Positions 1 to 10,477 of a stretch of 64,000 nucleotides of DNA are shown here, piece after piece; position 1 is the stretch's first letter; every line of letters begins with the position of its first letter. Under the pieces are notes generated by a model. It had not been told where the DNA came from. It worked only from the letters and a program-made list of their open reading frames with translations, and searched no databases. The translations under genes and the position numbers were made by a program. The stretch comes from Sinorhizobium terangae. Its GTDB lineage: Bacteria > Pseudomonadota > Alphaproteobacteria > Rhizobiales > Rhizobiaceae. The stretch lies in contig NZ_CP121659.1 of the NCBI RefSeq assembly GCF_029714365.1, positions 558,001 through 622,000 on the forward strand. Reading direction: 5' to 3'.

Positions 1-314
1 ATGACTTCGGCACCGGGCACACCTCGATCGTCAGCCTCTTGAGGATCAAGCCGAAGCGCTTGAAGATCGATCGCCAGCTGGTGGCGCCGGTGCTTGGCGC
101 CCGAACCGAGCAGGCGCTCGTGCGCTCGATCATCGACATCGGCCGCTCGCTCGGCATCGAAACCGTTGCCGAAGGCGTGGAAACCATGGCGCATGCGGAA
201 ATGCTCGGCATCCTTGGTTGCGACCTTCTGCAGGGCTACGCCTTTTCCAAGCCGTTGAGCAGCGAAAGTTTCATCGCCTTCGCCATGGACCGCGGATTCC
301 GCCTCGCTTCCTGA
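1..314 (+). CDS. EAL-domain protein, C-terminal fragment (5' end outside window)
   Basis: The open frame enters from the left edge (frame beginning at base 3) and ends at TGA 312-314. The visible part is the last third of an EAL cyclic-di-GMP phosphodiesterase domain: DFGTGHTS at the very edge, then IKIDR-like [10 protein letters not shown], the loop VAEGVET and the terminal [11 protein letters not shown]. In active enzymes these segments carry metal-binding Asp, Lys and Glu residues. The N-terminus, and therefore any sensor or GGDEF domain, is not visible. The full protein may be an EAL-only or a GGDEF-EAL protein. Confidence 0.85.
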   Translation, partial: DFGTGHTSIVSLLRIKPKRLKIDRQLVAPVLGARTEQALVRSIIDIGRSLGIETVAEGVETMAHAEMLGILGCDLLQGYAFSKPLSSESFIAFAMDRGFRLAS

Positions 315-432
315 TCGATTTGGCGACAAAGCCAGCCGGTGCCGCAGAAAGTCTTTTCCCTTTGACGGCTTTCCACTAAGAGAGGGCGCGCGCCTGTTTT
401 TTGCGCGCGGTTGTCAGCACTTGGTTGTCGTC

Positions 433-1530
433 ATGTCGCACAATAGCTTCGGTCACCTCTTCCGCGTCACCACCTGGGGCGAAAGCCATGGGCCGGCGCT
501 CGGCTGCGTTGTCGACGGATGCCCGCCCGGCATTCGCTTCACGCTTGCCGAAATCCAGGCTTGGCTCGACAAGCGCAAGCCCGGGCAATCCCGCTTCGTG
601 ACCCAGCGCCGCGAGGACGACCTGGTCAAGGTCCTGTCCGGCGTGATGTTCGACGAGGACGGCGAGACGATGATCTCGACCGGTACGCCGATCTCGATGA
701 TGATCGAGAACACCGACCAGCGCTCGAAGGACTATTCCGAGATCGCCAAGCGTTACCGGCCCGGCCACGCGGATTACACCTACGACGTCAAGTACGGCAT
801 TCGCGATTATCGTGGCGGCGGCCGCTCTTCGGCGCGCGAAACGGCAGCGCGCGTCGCAGCCGGCGGCATCGCCCGCAAAGTGGTGCCCGGCTTGGTCGTG
901 CGCGGCGCGCTCGTGCAGATTGGCAAGCACAGAATTAATCGCGCCAACTGGGACTGGGCCGAGGTGAACAACAACCCGTTCTTCGCTCCGGACCCGGCGA
1001 TCGTCCCGGTTTGGGAGGAATATCTCGATGGCATCCGCAAGGCCGGGTCATCGATCGGGGCGGTCGTCGAGGTGGTTGCCGAGGGGGTACCCGCGGGGAT
1101 CGGCGCGCCGATCTACGGCAAGCTCGACCAGGACATCGCCTCGAACCTCATGTCGATCAACGCGGTCAAGGGTGTCGAGATCGGCAACGGTTTTGCCGCG
1201 GCCGAGATCAGTGGCGAGGAAAACGCCGACGAGATGCGCATCGGGCCCGGCGGCGAGCCGGTTTTCCTTTCCAACAATGCGGGCGGCATCCTGGGCGGCA
1301 TCGCCACGGGTCAGCCGGTCGTTGCACGCTTCGCGATCAAGCCGACGTCATCCATCCTGACCGAACGGCGCTCGATCGACAGCGACGGCAAGGAAGTTGA
1401 TGTGCGCACCAAGGGTCGCCACGATCCTTGTGTCGGAATTCGGGCCGTGCCGATCGGCGAGGCAATGCTCGCCTGCACGATCGCTGACCATTACCTGCGC
1501 GACCGGGGTCAGACCGGGCGTCTGAAGTAG
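433..1530 (+). CDS. aroC: Chorismate synthase
   Basis: Predicted 365-residue chorismate synthase, the last step of the shikimate pathway (5-enolpyruvylshikimate-3-phosphate to chorismate, needing reduced FMN). The N-terminus [19 protein letters not shown] is the family signature, and [20 protein letters not shown] and the Arg-rich [14 protein letters not shown] segment line the FMN/substrate site. The ATG at 433 is preferred over an in-frame TTG at 421 because it places the family N-terminus at residue 1. The gene is 17 bases upstream of ribB in the same direction, so the two may be co-transcribed. Length is normal for the family. Confidence 0.96.
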   Translation: MSHNSFGHLFRVTTWGESHGPALGCVVDGCPPGIRFTLAEIQAWLDKRKPGQSRFVTQRREDDLVKVLSGVMFDEDGETMISTGTPISMMIENTDQRSKDYSEIAKRYRPGHADYTYDVKYGIRDYRGGGRSSARETAARVAAGGIARKVVPGLVVRGALVQIGKHRINRANWDWAEVNNNPFFAPDPAIVPVWEEYLDGIRKAGSSIGAVVEVVAEGVPAGIGAPIYGKLDQDIASNLMSINAVKGVEIGNGFAAAEISGEENADEMRIGPGGEPVFLSNNAGGILGGIATGQPVVARFAIKPTSSILTERRSIDSDGKEVDVRTKGRHDPCVGIRAVPIGEAMLACTIADHYLRDRGQTGRLK

Positions 1531-1547
1531 TTTGCGGGAGAATTTTG

Positions 1548-2648
1548 ATGTCTTATGACCAGAAGCGCGTCGTCGACGCCATTCGCGCCTTCGAGGCCGG
1601 CGAGATCGTCGTCGTCACCGATGACGGCGGCCGCGAGAACGAGGGCGACCTGATCGTCGCAGCCGTGCATTGCACGCCCGAAAAGATGGCCTTCATCGTG
1701 CGCCACACCTCCGGCATCGTCTGTGCGCCGATGCCGCGCGAGGAGGCAAAGCGGCTCAATCTGAATGCGATGGTGGCGGAGAACGATTCCGCGCATACGA
1801 CGGCATTCACCGTTTCGGTCGATTTCAGGCACGGAACCACCACCGGCATCTCGGCCGACGACCGGACGTTGACCGTTCGTAACCTTGCCAATCCGAACAT
1901 CGGGCCGGCCGATTTCGTCCGCCCGGGCCATATCTTCCCGCTGGTGGCGCGCGAGGGCGGCGTGCTGATGCGTTCGGGCCATACCGAGGCTGCCGTGGAT
2001 CTCTGCAAGCTCGCGAGCCTCCCGCCGGTCGGCGTCATCTGCGAACTCGTCAACGACGACGGCACCGTGATGCGCGGCCCACAGGTCGAGAGCTTCGCCG
2101 AGGCCCATGGCCTGAAACAGGTCTCGGTCGCGGATCTGATCGCCTATCGCCAGCGCAAGGAAACGCTGATCGAGCAGGGCAGTTGCTTCGAGATCGATAC
2201 GCCATACGGCAAGGCGAAGGGCCACACCTATTCGCTGCCCTGGGATCCGATGCAGCATCTTGCCGTCGTCTTCGGCGACATTCGCGACGGCGTCGACATC
2301 CCCGTCCGTCTGCACCTTGAGAATGTCGGTGCGGATGTCTTCGGCGGGGATCGTCACATCGACGCCATCATGAAACGCATCGCCGGCGAGGGCAGGGGGG
2401 TCATCGTCTACCTGCGCGAGGGTTCCGTCGGCGTCGGCGTTTCGCAAACGGCGCGCAAGGGCAAGCATGACCGCGAGGTCCATTCGGAAGCCCAGGCGCG
2501 CGAAAGCGAATGGCTGGAAATCGGTCTCGGAGCACAGATCCTGAAAGACCTCGGCATCTCCTCGATCCGCCTCATTTCCTCGCGCGAGCGCCACTATGTC
2601 GGCCTTGAAGGTTTCGGCATCAAGATTGCAGCGACCGAGATCCTGTAG
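1548..2648 (+). CDS. ribB: 3,4-dihydroxy-2-butanone 4-phosphate synthase with degenerate GTP cyclohydrolase II domain
   Basis: Predicted 366 residues in RibBA architecture. Residues 1-205 form a good RibB domain converting ribulose 5-phosphate to the four-carbon riboflavin precursor: DDGGRENEGDLI, RHTSGIVC, FRHGTTTGIS and RPGHIFPL are present. Residues about 206-366 resemble RibA (GTP cyclohydrolase II), but the zinc-binding stretch that normally reads like ECLTGDVFGSLRCDCG appears here as ENVGADVFGGDRHID, so the three zinc cysteines are absent. I infer that only the RibB half is catalytic. The ATG at 1548 follows GGGAG at 1536-1540. No FMN riboswitch fits in the short space after aroC. Confidence 0.93.
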   Translation: MSYDQKRVVDAIRAFEAGEIVVVTDDGGRENEGDLIVAAVHCTPEKMAFIVRHTSGIVCAPMPREEAKRLNLNAMVAENDSAHTTAFTVSVDFRHGTTTGISADDRTLTVRNLANPNIGPADFVRPGHIFPLVAREGGVLMRSGHTEAAVDLCKLASLPPVGVICELVNDDGTVMRGPQVESFAEAHGLKQVSVADLIAYRQRKETLIEQGSCFEIDTPYGKAKGHTYSLPWDPMQHLAVVFGDIRDGVDIPVRLHLENVGADVFGGDRHIDAIMKRIAGEGRGVIVYLREGSVGVGVSQTARKGKHDREVHSEAQARESEWLEIGLGAQILKDLGISSIRLISSRERHYVGLEGFGIKIAATEIL

Positions 2649-2672
2649 GGACCTGTCTTTGCGCACCGCAAG

Positions 2673-2700
2673 AAAAAGCCGCGCTCTGAGCGGCTTTTTG
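2673..2700 (+). terminator. Rho-independent terminator after ribB
   Basis: A perfect 10-bp stem (AAAAAGCCGC 2673-2682 with GCGGCTTTTT 2690-2699), a 7-base loop and a run of five T lie 24 bases after the ribB stop. The stem is A/T-flanked on both sides and could act in both directions. Confidence 0.85.
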
Positions 2701-2806
2701 ATATCAGCGCCTCTAGAGCGGTTCCGGTTTTGACTGAATCGGAGGGGATTCCGTTTTAGTCCGTTTTGTGATTCAAGATGCTGGCTGGAGCGGAGGCCAG
2801 CATCCG

Positions 2807-3166
2807 ATGACGCGACCTCTTTCGAACGATCTTCGTGAACGTGTTGTTGGCGCCATTTCGGCGGGGGAAAGCTGCCGATCGGTGGCGGCTCGTTTCGGCA
2901 TTGCCGTATCGTCGGCGGTGAAGTGGTCTCAGCGCTATCGTTCGAACGGGTCCGTGGCGCCCGGCAAGATGGGCGGCCACCGCAAGCATGTGCTGGAGCC
3001 GCACCGTGCGTTCATCGCGGAGCGGATCAACCAGACGCCGCATTTGTCGCTGCACAGGCTGAAGGAAGAGCTGGCGGCGCGTGGGGTGAAGGTGTCGCAC
3101 GATACGGTCTGGCGGTTCCTGCGCCGCGAGGGGTTGCGGTTTAAAAAAAACGCTGTTCGCCCTTGA
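2807..3166 (+). CDS. IS630-family transposase ORFA (DNA-binding part)
   Basis: A 119-residue frame starting MTRPLSNDLRERVV. It contains a helix-turn-helix-like segment (SCRSVAARFGIAVSSAVKWSQRY), a linker (GSVAPGKMGGHRK) and a second winged-helix part (LSLHRLKEELAARG...SHDTVWRFLRREGL) that bind the element ends. It stops at 3164-3166, shortly after a run of eight A (3143-3150), while the catalytic part continues in the +1 frame. An in-frame GTG at 2768 would add 13 unlikely residues. Confidence 0.85.
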   Translation: MTRPLSNDLRERVVGAISAGESCRSVAARFGIAVSSAVKWSQRYRSNGSVAPGKMGGHRKHVLEPHRAFIAERINQTPHLSLHRLKEELAARGVKVSHDTVWRFLRREGLRFKKNAVRP

Positions 3167-3755
3167 GCAGGCCCGTGCCGATATTGCCCGCCGGCGGCAA
3201 CGCTGGCGCTCCTGGCAGTCCGGTCTCGATCCGAGACGGCTGGTGTTCATTGACGAAACCTGGATCAAGACCAACATGGCGCCGCTCTATGGCTGGGGGC
3301 CACGAGGCAAGCGCCTGCGCGGCTTTGCCCCGCACGGCCACTGGCGCACGCTGACCTTTGTCGGCGCTTTGCGCCACGACCGGCTGGCAGCGCCTTGCGT
3401 CTTCGACGGACCGATCAACGGTCGGTGTTTCCGCGCCTATGTCGAACAACAGCTCGTGCCCGTGCTCGAACCCGGCGACATCGTCATCATGGACAATCTC
3501 GGCTCGCACAAGTCGGCGGCCATCCGGCAGATGATCCGAGCCGCCGGCGCGCGGCTCTGGTATCTCCCGCCATACTCGCCCGATCTCAATCCGATCGAGC
3601 AGGCCTTCGCCAAAATCAAACACTGGATGCGGGCGGCTCAGAAGCGAACCGTCGAGGAGACATGGAAATACCTCGGCAGCCTTGTCCCCTCACTCCAGCC
3701 CGACGAATGCAGCAACTACTTCGCCAACGCCGGATATGCTTCTGTCAAAACCTGA
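3150..3755 (+). CDS. IS630-family transposase ORFB (DDE catalytic part)
   Basis: About 200 residues with the complete IS630 DDE signature: FIDETWIKTNM (first Asp), IMDNLGSHKS (second Asp) and PPYSPDLNPIEQAFAKIK (Glu). No convincing start codon or ribosome site of its own is visible. It is most easily expressed by fusion to ORFA through a shift at the A8 run (3143-3150). With seven A the two frames would join as ...LRFKKTLFALEQ. The given left boundary is the shift site, not a start codon. Whether the shift is programmed or the copy is dead cannot be told from one copy. Confidence 0.8.
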   Translation, partial: TLFALEQARADIARRRQRWRSWQSGLDPRRLVFIDETWIKTNMAPLYGWGPRGKRLRGFAPHGHWRTLTFVGALRHDRLAAPCVFDGPINGRCFRAYVEQQLVPVLEPGDIVIMDNLGSHKSAAIRQMIRAAGARLWYLPPYSPDLNPIEQAFAKIKHWMRAAQKRTVEETWKYLGSLVPSLQPDECSNYFANAGYASVKT

Positions 3756-3784
3756 AACGCTCTAATGCAGCATCACTTCCCAAA

Positions 3785-4315
3785 TCAGGGGAGGGCGTCG
3801 TAGCCCTCGCCGAAACCCTTGAGGTCGACCGGGATGCCGATACCTTCTTCCGGCGACTGGAAGACGATGAAGGTCGCGGTCGCCCCAGCGCGGAACGTCT
3901 TCAGGAGCTCGTCTTCGAGCACCACTTCAGCATAGCATCCGTCAGAGAAGCAGCGCACGAAATAGGCGCGACCAATATCTTTGCCGTCGACATTGAGACC
4001 AAGGCCGTTCGGCAGGAGCACGCCGAGCGGCGCCAGAACGCGAAGGATCTTTGCCTTGCGATCGGCGGTCTTCAGAACGACGACCGAAAGCCCGACTTCC
4101 GGCCTGTCCTCGGCGATGACGTTCTGCATCAGCGCGCATTGCTCAGCCGACGCACCCGCCGGCTGATCGCAGACGATCGACCAGGCACCGTGGTTTGACT
4201 TCACCGTTCCGGGCGTGCCGCCGGATTGCTGGGCCATGCTTGCGGTGGGGAAGGCGAGGGTGGCAATTCCGAGCGCGGCCAGAACCGGCAGCCGGGAGAA
4301 GAGGGACAGGCCCAT
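3785..4315 (-). CDS. Invasion-associated locus B (IalB) family exported protein
   Basis: Predicted 176 residues. A signal peptide (LFSRLPVLAALGIATLAFPTASMAQQ) precedes an IalB-like domain: WSIVCDQPAG, ECALMQ, AYFVRCFSDGCYAEVVL, with paired cysteines suggesting periplasmic disulfides. The family is widespread in alphaproteobacteria and its molecular role outside Bartonella is unclear. The ATG at 4315 is chosen because GAGG lies six bases upstream; an in-frame ATG at 4339 would add eight residues. The gene is divergent from coxB and its 3' end lies 22 bases from the IS630 element. Confidence 0.85.
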   Translation of the reverse strand: MGLSLFSRLPVLAALGIATLAFPTASMAQQSGGTPGTVKSNHGAWSIVCDQPAGASAEQCALMQNVIAEDRPEVGLSVVVLKTADRKAKILRVLAPLGVLLPNGLGLNVDGKDIGRAYFVRCFSDGCYAEVVLEDELLKTFRAGATATFIVFQSPEEGIGIPVDLKGFGEGYDALP

Positions 4316-4631
4316 GTAAACCTCAAAACGTCGAATCATCAGGGCTATTCTTGATGCGCGCGAAGATAAATGAAAAGCCCTGCGGGCTACATTCCAGCGC
4401 CATATGGCGGAAATTGGGCCCCTCGGGAAGCTCTGGAATGCAAATCCGAGACTGTCCGTCGCCCGGGCCGCGACAGGCCTAACCCAATTCGCGGACCGGG
4501 GCGAGGGTCGCCTGTGCGAAAAGCGGCCTTTGTGCAAAAATGCCGCACGGCGTCGATTGGACAGATGTTGCGGCGCTGGTCAAACTGTGGTTTGAAGCGC
4601 TGCAGTATCGCAGGGATTCTGCGATTTCGGT

Positions 4632-4645
4632 TTGATCCTGATCAA
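4632..4645 (+). promoter_or_regulatory. FixK/FNR-type dyad upstream of coxB
   Basis: TTGAT-CCTG-ATCAA is a perfect match to the FNR/FixK consensus TTGAT-N4-ATCAA. It ends 21 bases before the coxB GTG and lies in the 351-base gap between the divergent IalB-like gene and coxB, where I see no other gene. So close to the start codon, a bound regulator would be expected to repress rather than activate, but the transcription start is unknown. Confidence 0.6.
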
Positions 4646-4666
4646 AGCGCATTGGGGAGACACATT

Positions 4667-5551
4667 GTGAAAAACAAGGCTTATGCAGTTCTGGCAGCGC
4701 TTGCCTGTCTGCTTTTTGCTTCGAGCGCCTTTGCTGACAAGCCTGTCGAATGGCAGACGCGTCTTCAATCGGCCGCTACGGGCATCATGGAAGAAATCAC
4801 GTGGTTTGAACAATATACCCTGTGGTTCATCATTCCGATCACACTCCTGGTTCTCCTCCTGCTGATTGTCATCGTGGTCAGGTTCCGCGAGGGTGCCAAC
4901 CCGATTCCGTCCAGGACCAGCCACAACACTCTGATCGAAGTCATCTGGACCGTCGGTCCGGTTATCGTTCTGCTTTTCCTTGCCATCCCGTCGTTCCAGC
5001 TTCTGACGGCGCAGCTGACGCCGCCGCAGAACCCTGACCTGACCGTCAAGGCGACTGGCAACCAGTGGTATTGGTCCTACGAGTATGAGGTTGGGGAAAA
5101 CCCGCTTTCGTTCGACAGCCTGCTGATGAAGGAAGAGGATCGCGCAAGCCTCGGCAAGGAAGACAAGACCCAGTATCCGCGTCTTCTCGCCGTCGACAAC
5201 GAAGTGGTCGTGCCCGTCGGCAAGACCGTGCGCATGCTCGTGACGGCTGCGGACGTTATCCATGCCTTCGCCATGCCGGCTTTCGGTGTAAAGATCGACG
5301 CCGTCCCGGGCCGCCTCAACGAAACCTGGTTCAAGGCGGACCGTGAAGGGCTCTATTATGGCCAGTGTTCCGAGCTCTGCGGCAAGGATCACGCCTTTAT
5401 GCCGATCGCCATTCGCGTAGTCGCGCAGGATAAATACGACGCCTGGCTCGCTGCCGCCGCAACCAATATCGGCGAAGCGAACAAGGCGCTCATGGCGTCC
5501 ATCGACGGCGCGGCCAAGGCCGTTGACGTCGCTGCCAACGCCGCAAAGTAA
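4667..5551 (+). CDS. coxB: Cytochrome c oxidase subunit II (aa3 type)
   Basis: Predicted 294 residues. A cleavable signal (KNKAYAVLAALACLLFASSAFA) is followed by two transmembrane helices (about residues 50-75 and 92-112) and a periplasmic cupredoxin domain. The CuA site is intact: HAFAMPAFG, then YYGQCSELCGKDHAFMP with two Cys, Glu, His and Met. It accepts electrons from cytochrome c. The start is the GTG at 4667, preceded by GGGGAG at 4654-4659; longer ATG starts upstream lack the signal-peptide logic. First gene of the oxidase cluster, 20 bases before coxA. Confidence 0.96.
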   Translation: MKNKAYAVLAALACLLFASSAFADKPVEWQTRLQSAATGIMEEITWFEQYTLWFIIPITLLVLLLLIVIVVRFREGANPIPSRTSHNTLIEVIWTVGPVIVLLFLAIPSFQLLTAQLTPPQNPDLTVKATGNQWYWSYEYEVGENPLSFDSLLMKEEDRASLGKEDKTQYPRLLAVDNEVVVPVGKTVRMLVTAADVIHAFAMPAFGVKIDAVPGRLNETWFKADREGLYYGQCSELCGKDHAFMPIAIRVVAQDKYDAWLAAAATNIGEANKALMASIDGAAKAVDVAANAAK

Positions 5552-5568
5552 TCGGAAGGGGAGCTTGA

Positions 5569-7260
<1,692 letters not shown>

Positions 7261-7358
7261 CGGGGAACGAACAGAAGCCGCCGGTTCCGGCGACTTCACC
7301 CCGCCGGCCTGCCGGCAGAATGCGGCTGCCATGGCCGCAGCAATTTCAAGGACCAGAC

Positions 7359-8315
7359 ATGACGCTCATCGACAATCACGAAGCAGTCGGCATGGAAGGC
7401 GCACCGCGCCTGTCCGAGGCCTCTGCGCGCGATTATTTCGAGCTCTTGAAGCCGCGCGTCATGTCGCTTGTCGTCTTTACCGCCTTTGCCGGGCTCGTCC
7501 TTGCGCCAGGACAAATCAATCCGTTTATCGGCTTCATCGCCATCCTGTGCATCGCCGTCGGTGCCGGAGCCTCCGGCGCGCTGAACATGTGGTACGACGC
7601 CGATATCGATGCGGTGATGAGCCGTACCGCCAAGCGTCCGATTCCCGCTGGCAAGATCCTGCCTGAGGAGGCGCTCGCCTTCGGCCTGACGCTGTCAGCC
7701 TTTTCCGTGATCATCCTCGGGCTCGCCGTCAATTGGCTCGCAGCCGGGTTGCTCGCCTTCACGATTTTCTTCTACGCCGTGATCTACACCATGTGGCTGA
7801 AGCGCTCGACGCCGCAGAACATCGTTATCGGCGGTGCTGCAGGGGCCTTCCCGCCGATGATCGGCTGGGCCTGTGTGACCGGCGGTGTGTCGATCGAAAG
7901 TATCGTGCTCTTTCTCATCACCTTCCTCTGGACGCCGGCCCATTTCTGGGCGCTCGCCCTGTTCAAGATGCGGGACTATGGTGCCGTCGGCGTGCCGATG
8001 ATGCCCAATGTCTGCGGCGAGGCGACGACGAAGAAGCAGATCGTCATCTACGCCATCCTGACCGCTCTCATCGGCATCTGTCCCACCTTGCTCGGCTTCG
8101 CGAGCCTCGGCTATGGGGCGTTCGCGACCGTCATGGGCCTGGGCTTCGTCTGGTATTCGATCGGTGTCCTGCGCATGCCGGAGGGAGACGAGAAAATGGT
8201 TCCGGCCAAGAAACTCTTCGCCTTTTCGATTGCCTATCTTTTCGCGATCTTCTCGGCCCTGGTGGTCGACTACGTGATCGCGCAGATCTGGCTCAACGCC
8301 GGAGGTATCGCCTGA
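7359..8315 (+). CDS. ctaB: Protohaem IX farnesyltransferase (haem O synthase)
   Basis: Predicted 318-residue polytopic UbiA-family prenyltransferase that adds a farnesyl group to haem B, a step towards haem A for this oxidase. Family motifs seen: the first Asp-rich region [35 protein letters not shown], and the second loop with [16 protein letters not shown]. About eight to nine hydrophobic helices follow residue 30. The start at 7359 gives [11 protein letters not shown]; an upstream extension across the coxA gap is not hydrophobic or conserved-looking. The stop overlaps the next start (TGATG). Confidence 0.95.
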   Translation: MTLIDNHEAVGMEGAPRLSEASARDYFELLKPRVMSLVVFTAFAGLVLAPGQINPFIGFIAILCIAVGAGASGALNMWYDADIDAVMSRTAKRPIPAGKILPEEALAFGLTLSAFSVIILGLAVNWLAAGLLAFTIFFYAVIYTMWLKRSTPQNIVIGGAAGAFPPMIGWACVTGGVSIESIVLFLITFLWTPAHFWALALFKMRDYGAVGVPMMPNVCGEATTKKQIVIYAILTALIGICPTLLGFASLGYGAFATVMGLGFVWYSIGVLRMPEGDEKMVPAKKLFAFSIAYLFAIFSALVVDYVIAQIWLNAGGIA

Positions 8316-8455
8316 TGGAAACCGTTAAACTCAGCGAGGCGCAGCGTAAGTCACGGCGCAGCCGCAACATCGCTCTTGGTCTCGTACTCGCCGGCCTTGT
8401 GGCACTTTTCTACGTCGTCACGCTGATTAAATTCGGCAACGGCATGGTCCATTGA
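8315..8455 (+). CDS. Small membrane protein of the oxidase cluster (CoxF-like)
   Basis: A 46-residue protein ([20 protein letters not shown]...) with a basic N-terminus and one transmembrane helix ([20 protein letters not shown]). Its ATG overlaps the ctaB stop and it ends 2 bases before the ctaG start, so it is translationally embedded. Similar tiny single-helix proteins occur at this place in alphaproteobacterial cta operons and are often called CoxF. A role in oxidase assembly is inferred from position only. Confidence 0.8.
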   Translation: METVKLSEAQRKSRRSRNIALGLVLAGLVALFYVVTLIKFGNGMVH

Positions 8456-8457
8456 GA

Positions 8458-9075
8458 ATGCCGCGCATGACCAACACTCCGCAATCGCAATCGAGCCGGA
8501 AAGAGCGCGCAAATGGCGTGATCGTCGGCGCGTGCATTGCCTTCGTGGTAGGCATGGTGGGCATGGCCTATGCCGCCGTGCCGCTCTACGACATGTTCTG
8601 CCGGGTGACGGGCTATAACGGCACGACGCAGCGGGTCGAGCAGGCCTCGGACGTCATCCTCGACGAGAAGGTCAAGGTTACCTTCGACGCCAATACGTCG
8701 GGCCTGCCGTGGGAATTCAAGCCTGTGCAGCGCGACATCGACGTCAGGATCGGGGAGACGGTACAGGTCAGCTACCGGGCGAAGAACCTGTCATCGAAAC
8801 CGACGACCGGCCAGGCAACCTTCAACGTAACGCCAATGGCAGCAGGCGCCTATTTCAATAAGGTGCAATGCTTCTGCTTCACGGAAACGACCCTTCAGCC
8901 GGGCGAAGAGCTGGAGATGCCGGTCGTCTTCTTCGTCGATCCGGAGATCGTCAAGGCGGTCGAGACCAAGGGTATCAAGACACTTACGCTGTCCTACACC
9001 TTCTACCCGCGCGAGCCGTCCAAGCCGCTCGCCGAAGTGAAGGCTAAGGCAGGGGAAGCTCAGAACAAACTTTGA
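8458..9075 (+). CDS. ctaG: Cytochrome c oxidase assembly protein CtaG (Cox11)
   Basis: Predicted 205 residues. It has an N-terminal anchor ([32 protein letters not shown]) and a periplasmic beta domain with the copper-binding CFCF in [18 protein letters not shown]. Cox11 delivers copper to the CuB centre of subunit I. Two ATGs, at 8458 and 8467, are possible; the second gives MTNTPQSQS. The gene directly follows the small membrane gene and precedes coxC, the normal position in this order of bacteria. Confidence 0.94.
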   Translation: MPRMTNTPQSQSSRKERANGVIVGACIAFVVGMVGMAYAAVPLYDMFCRVTGYNGTTQRVEQASDVILDEKVKVTFDANTSGLPWEFKPVQRDIDVRIGETVQVSYRAKNLSSKPTTGQATFNVTPMAAGAYFNKVQCFCFTETTLQPGEELEMPVVFFVDPEIVKAVETKGIKTLTLSYTFYPREPSKPLAEVKAKAGEAQNKL

Positions 9076-9139
9076 CACAGGGCCCGTTTCGGCTATGTCG
9101 GGCGGGCGACACGAGAAAGACCTATCGGGGATTACTGAC

Positions 9140-10018
9140 ATGGCCGATGCGCATCAGAAGAATCACGACTACCACATCATAGACCCGAGCCCATGGCCGC
9201 TGCTCGCCTCCATCGGCGCCTTCGTCATGGCTTTGGGCGGCGTTGGCTTCATGCGCTTTGTCGCCGGTGGTTCGTTCAAGCTGTTCGGTGCAGAGCTTGC
9301 CACCCCCTGGGTTTTCTTCATCGGCCTGGCGGTCGTACTCTACACCATGTTCGGTTGGTGGTCGGACACGATCAAGGAAGCGCATGAGGGGCATCACACC
9401 CGCGTCGTGTCGCTGCACCTGCGCTACGGCATGATCATGTTCATCGCCTCGGAGGTGATGTTCTTCGTGGCCTGGTTCTGGGCCTTCTTCGACGCGAGCC
9501 TCTTTCCAGGCGAAGCGATCCAAGCCGCGCGCGCGACCTACACTGGCGGCGTCTGGCCGCCGAAGGGCATCGAGGTCCTCGATCCCTGGCACCTGCCGCT
9601 CTACAACACCGTCATCCTGCTGCTGTCCGGCACGACCGTTACCTGGGCGCACCATGCCCTGCTGCACAATGACCGCAAGGGTCTGGTTTCCGGCCTGACG
9701 CTGACGGTCCTGCTCGGCGTCCTGTTCTCGAGCGTACAGGCCTACGAATATGCGCACGCGCCGTTCGCCTTCAGGGACTCGATCTATGGTGCAACCTTCT
9801 TCATGGCGACGGGCTTCCACGGTTTCCACGTTCTGATCGGCACGATCTTCCTGCTGGTCTGCCTGTTGCGCGCAATTCGTGGTGACTTCACGCCGAAGCA
9901 CCATTTCGGCCTCGAGGCGGCTGCCTGGTACTGGCACTTCGTTGACGTGGTCTGGCTGTTCCTCTTCTTCTCCATCTACATCTGGGGCAGCTGGGGTGCG
10001 CCGGTCGCCCACGGCTAA
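9140..10018 (+). CDS. coxC: Cytochrome c oxidase subunit III
   Basis: Predicted 292 residues and seven hydrophobic helices. Family marks are [65 protein letters not shown] and [14 protein letters not shown] at the end. Subunit III stabilises the catalytic core and supports proton uptake. The ATG at 9140 gives [12 protein letters not shown], the usual N-terminus; an in-frame start at 9095 would add a non-conserved 15 residues. Confidence 0.96.
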   Translation: MADAHQKNHDYHIIDPSPWPLLASIGAFVMALGGVGFMRFVAGGSFKLFGAELATPWVFFIGLAVVLYTMFGWWSDTIKEAHEGHHTRVVSLHLRYGMIMFIASEVMFFVAWFWAFFDASLFPGEAIQAARATYTGGVWPPKGIEVLDPWHLPLYNTVILLLSGTTVTWAHHALLHNDRKGLVSGLTLTVLLGVLFSSVQAYEYAHAPFAFRDSIYGATFFMATGFHGFHVLIGTIFLLVCLLRAIRGDFTPKHHFGLEAAAWYWHFVDVVWLFLFFSIYIWGSWGAPVAHG

Positions 10019-10044
10019 GAGGCCGGCGACGGTGTACTGAATTC

Positions 10045-10073
10045 GGGGCGGCCTGCGGAAACGCGGCCGCCCC
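10045..10073 (+). other. GAAA-capped hairpin between coxC and the DUF983 gene
   Basis: GGGGCGGCC and GGCCGCCCC pair perfectly, with an inner GCG/CGC stem closed by the tetraloop GAAA and one bulged T. There is no T-run, so it is unlikely to be a simple terminator. A role in mRNA processing or in stabilising the upstream oxidase message is inferred. Confidence 0.5.
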
Positions 10074-10093
10074 TCGCATTTGGAGGTTGAGCA

Positions 10094-10477
10094 ATGACTG
10101 ACGACAAGGGGCTCTATCCGCCAGTCGACCCGATCTTGACCGGCATCAGGGGGCACTGCCCGCGTTGCGGCCAGGGTCAACTCTTCGAGGGGTTTCTGAA
10201 GCTGCGCCCGGCTTGCAGCAATTGCGAACTCGACTGTCGCTTCGCCGATTCCGGCGACGGACCTGTTGTCTTCGTCATTCTGATCGTCGGCTTCATCGTC
10301 GTCGGCGCGGCGCTGTGGATGGAGGTCAACGTCAATCCGCCGCTGTGGCTGCACTTCCTGCTCTGGATACCGCTCGCGACGATCCTTAGCCTCGCTCTGA
10401 CGCGGATGCTGAAGGGCGTGCTGATCAATCTGCAATACCGCAACAGCGCGCGTCCGGGTGAGATCGATCGTGGTTGA
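10094..10477 (+). CDS. DUF983 family membrane protein
   Basis: Predicted 127 residues. The N-terminal zinc-ribbon-like pairs CPRCGQGQLF and CSNCELDCRFAD are followed by two transmembrane helices (VVFVILIVGFIVVGAALWM and LHFLLWIPLATILSLALTRML). DUF983 proteins are regularly found in alphaproteobacterial cytochrome oxidase operons between subunit III and surf1, as here; the function is not established. GGAGG precedes the ATG. The 3' end overlaps the surf1 start. Confidence 0.88.
   Translation: MTDDKGLYPPVDPILTGIRGHCPRCGQGQLFEGFLKLRPACSNCELDCRFADSGDGPVVFVILIVGFIVVGAALWMEVNVNPPLWLHFLLWIPLATILSLALTRMLKGVLINLQYRNSARPGEIDRG

Larger units (their letters stand above)
2716..3762 (+). mobile_element. 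IS630-family insertion sequence with TA target duplication
   Basis: The termini are inverted repeats: GAGCGGTTCCGGTTTTGAC at the left and the complement of GAGCGTTTCAGGTTTTGAC at the right, 20 of 23 positions matching when extended. Both ends abut TA (2714-2715 and 3763-3764), the target duplicated by IS630/Tc1 elements. The 1047-bp body carries two overlapping transposase frames. It sits between the ribB terminator and the IalB-like gene and interrupts no recognisable gene. Size and organisation resemble ISRm2011-2-type rhizobial elements, from memory only. Confidence 0.9.
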
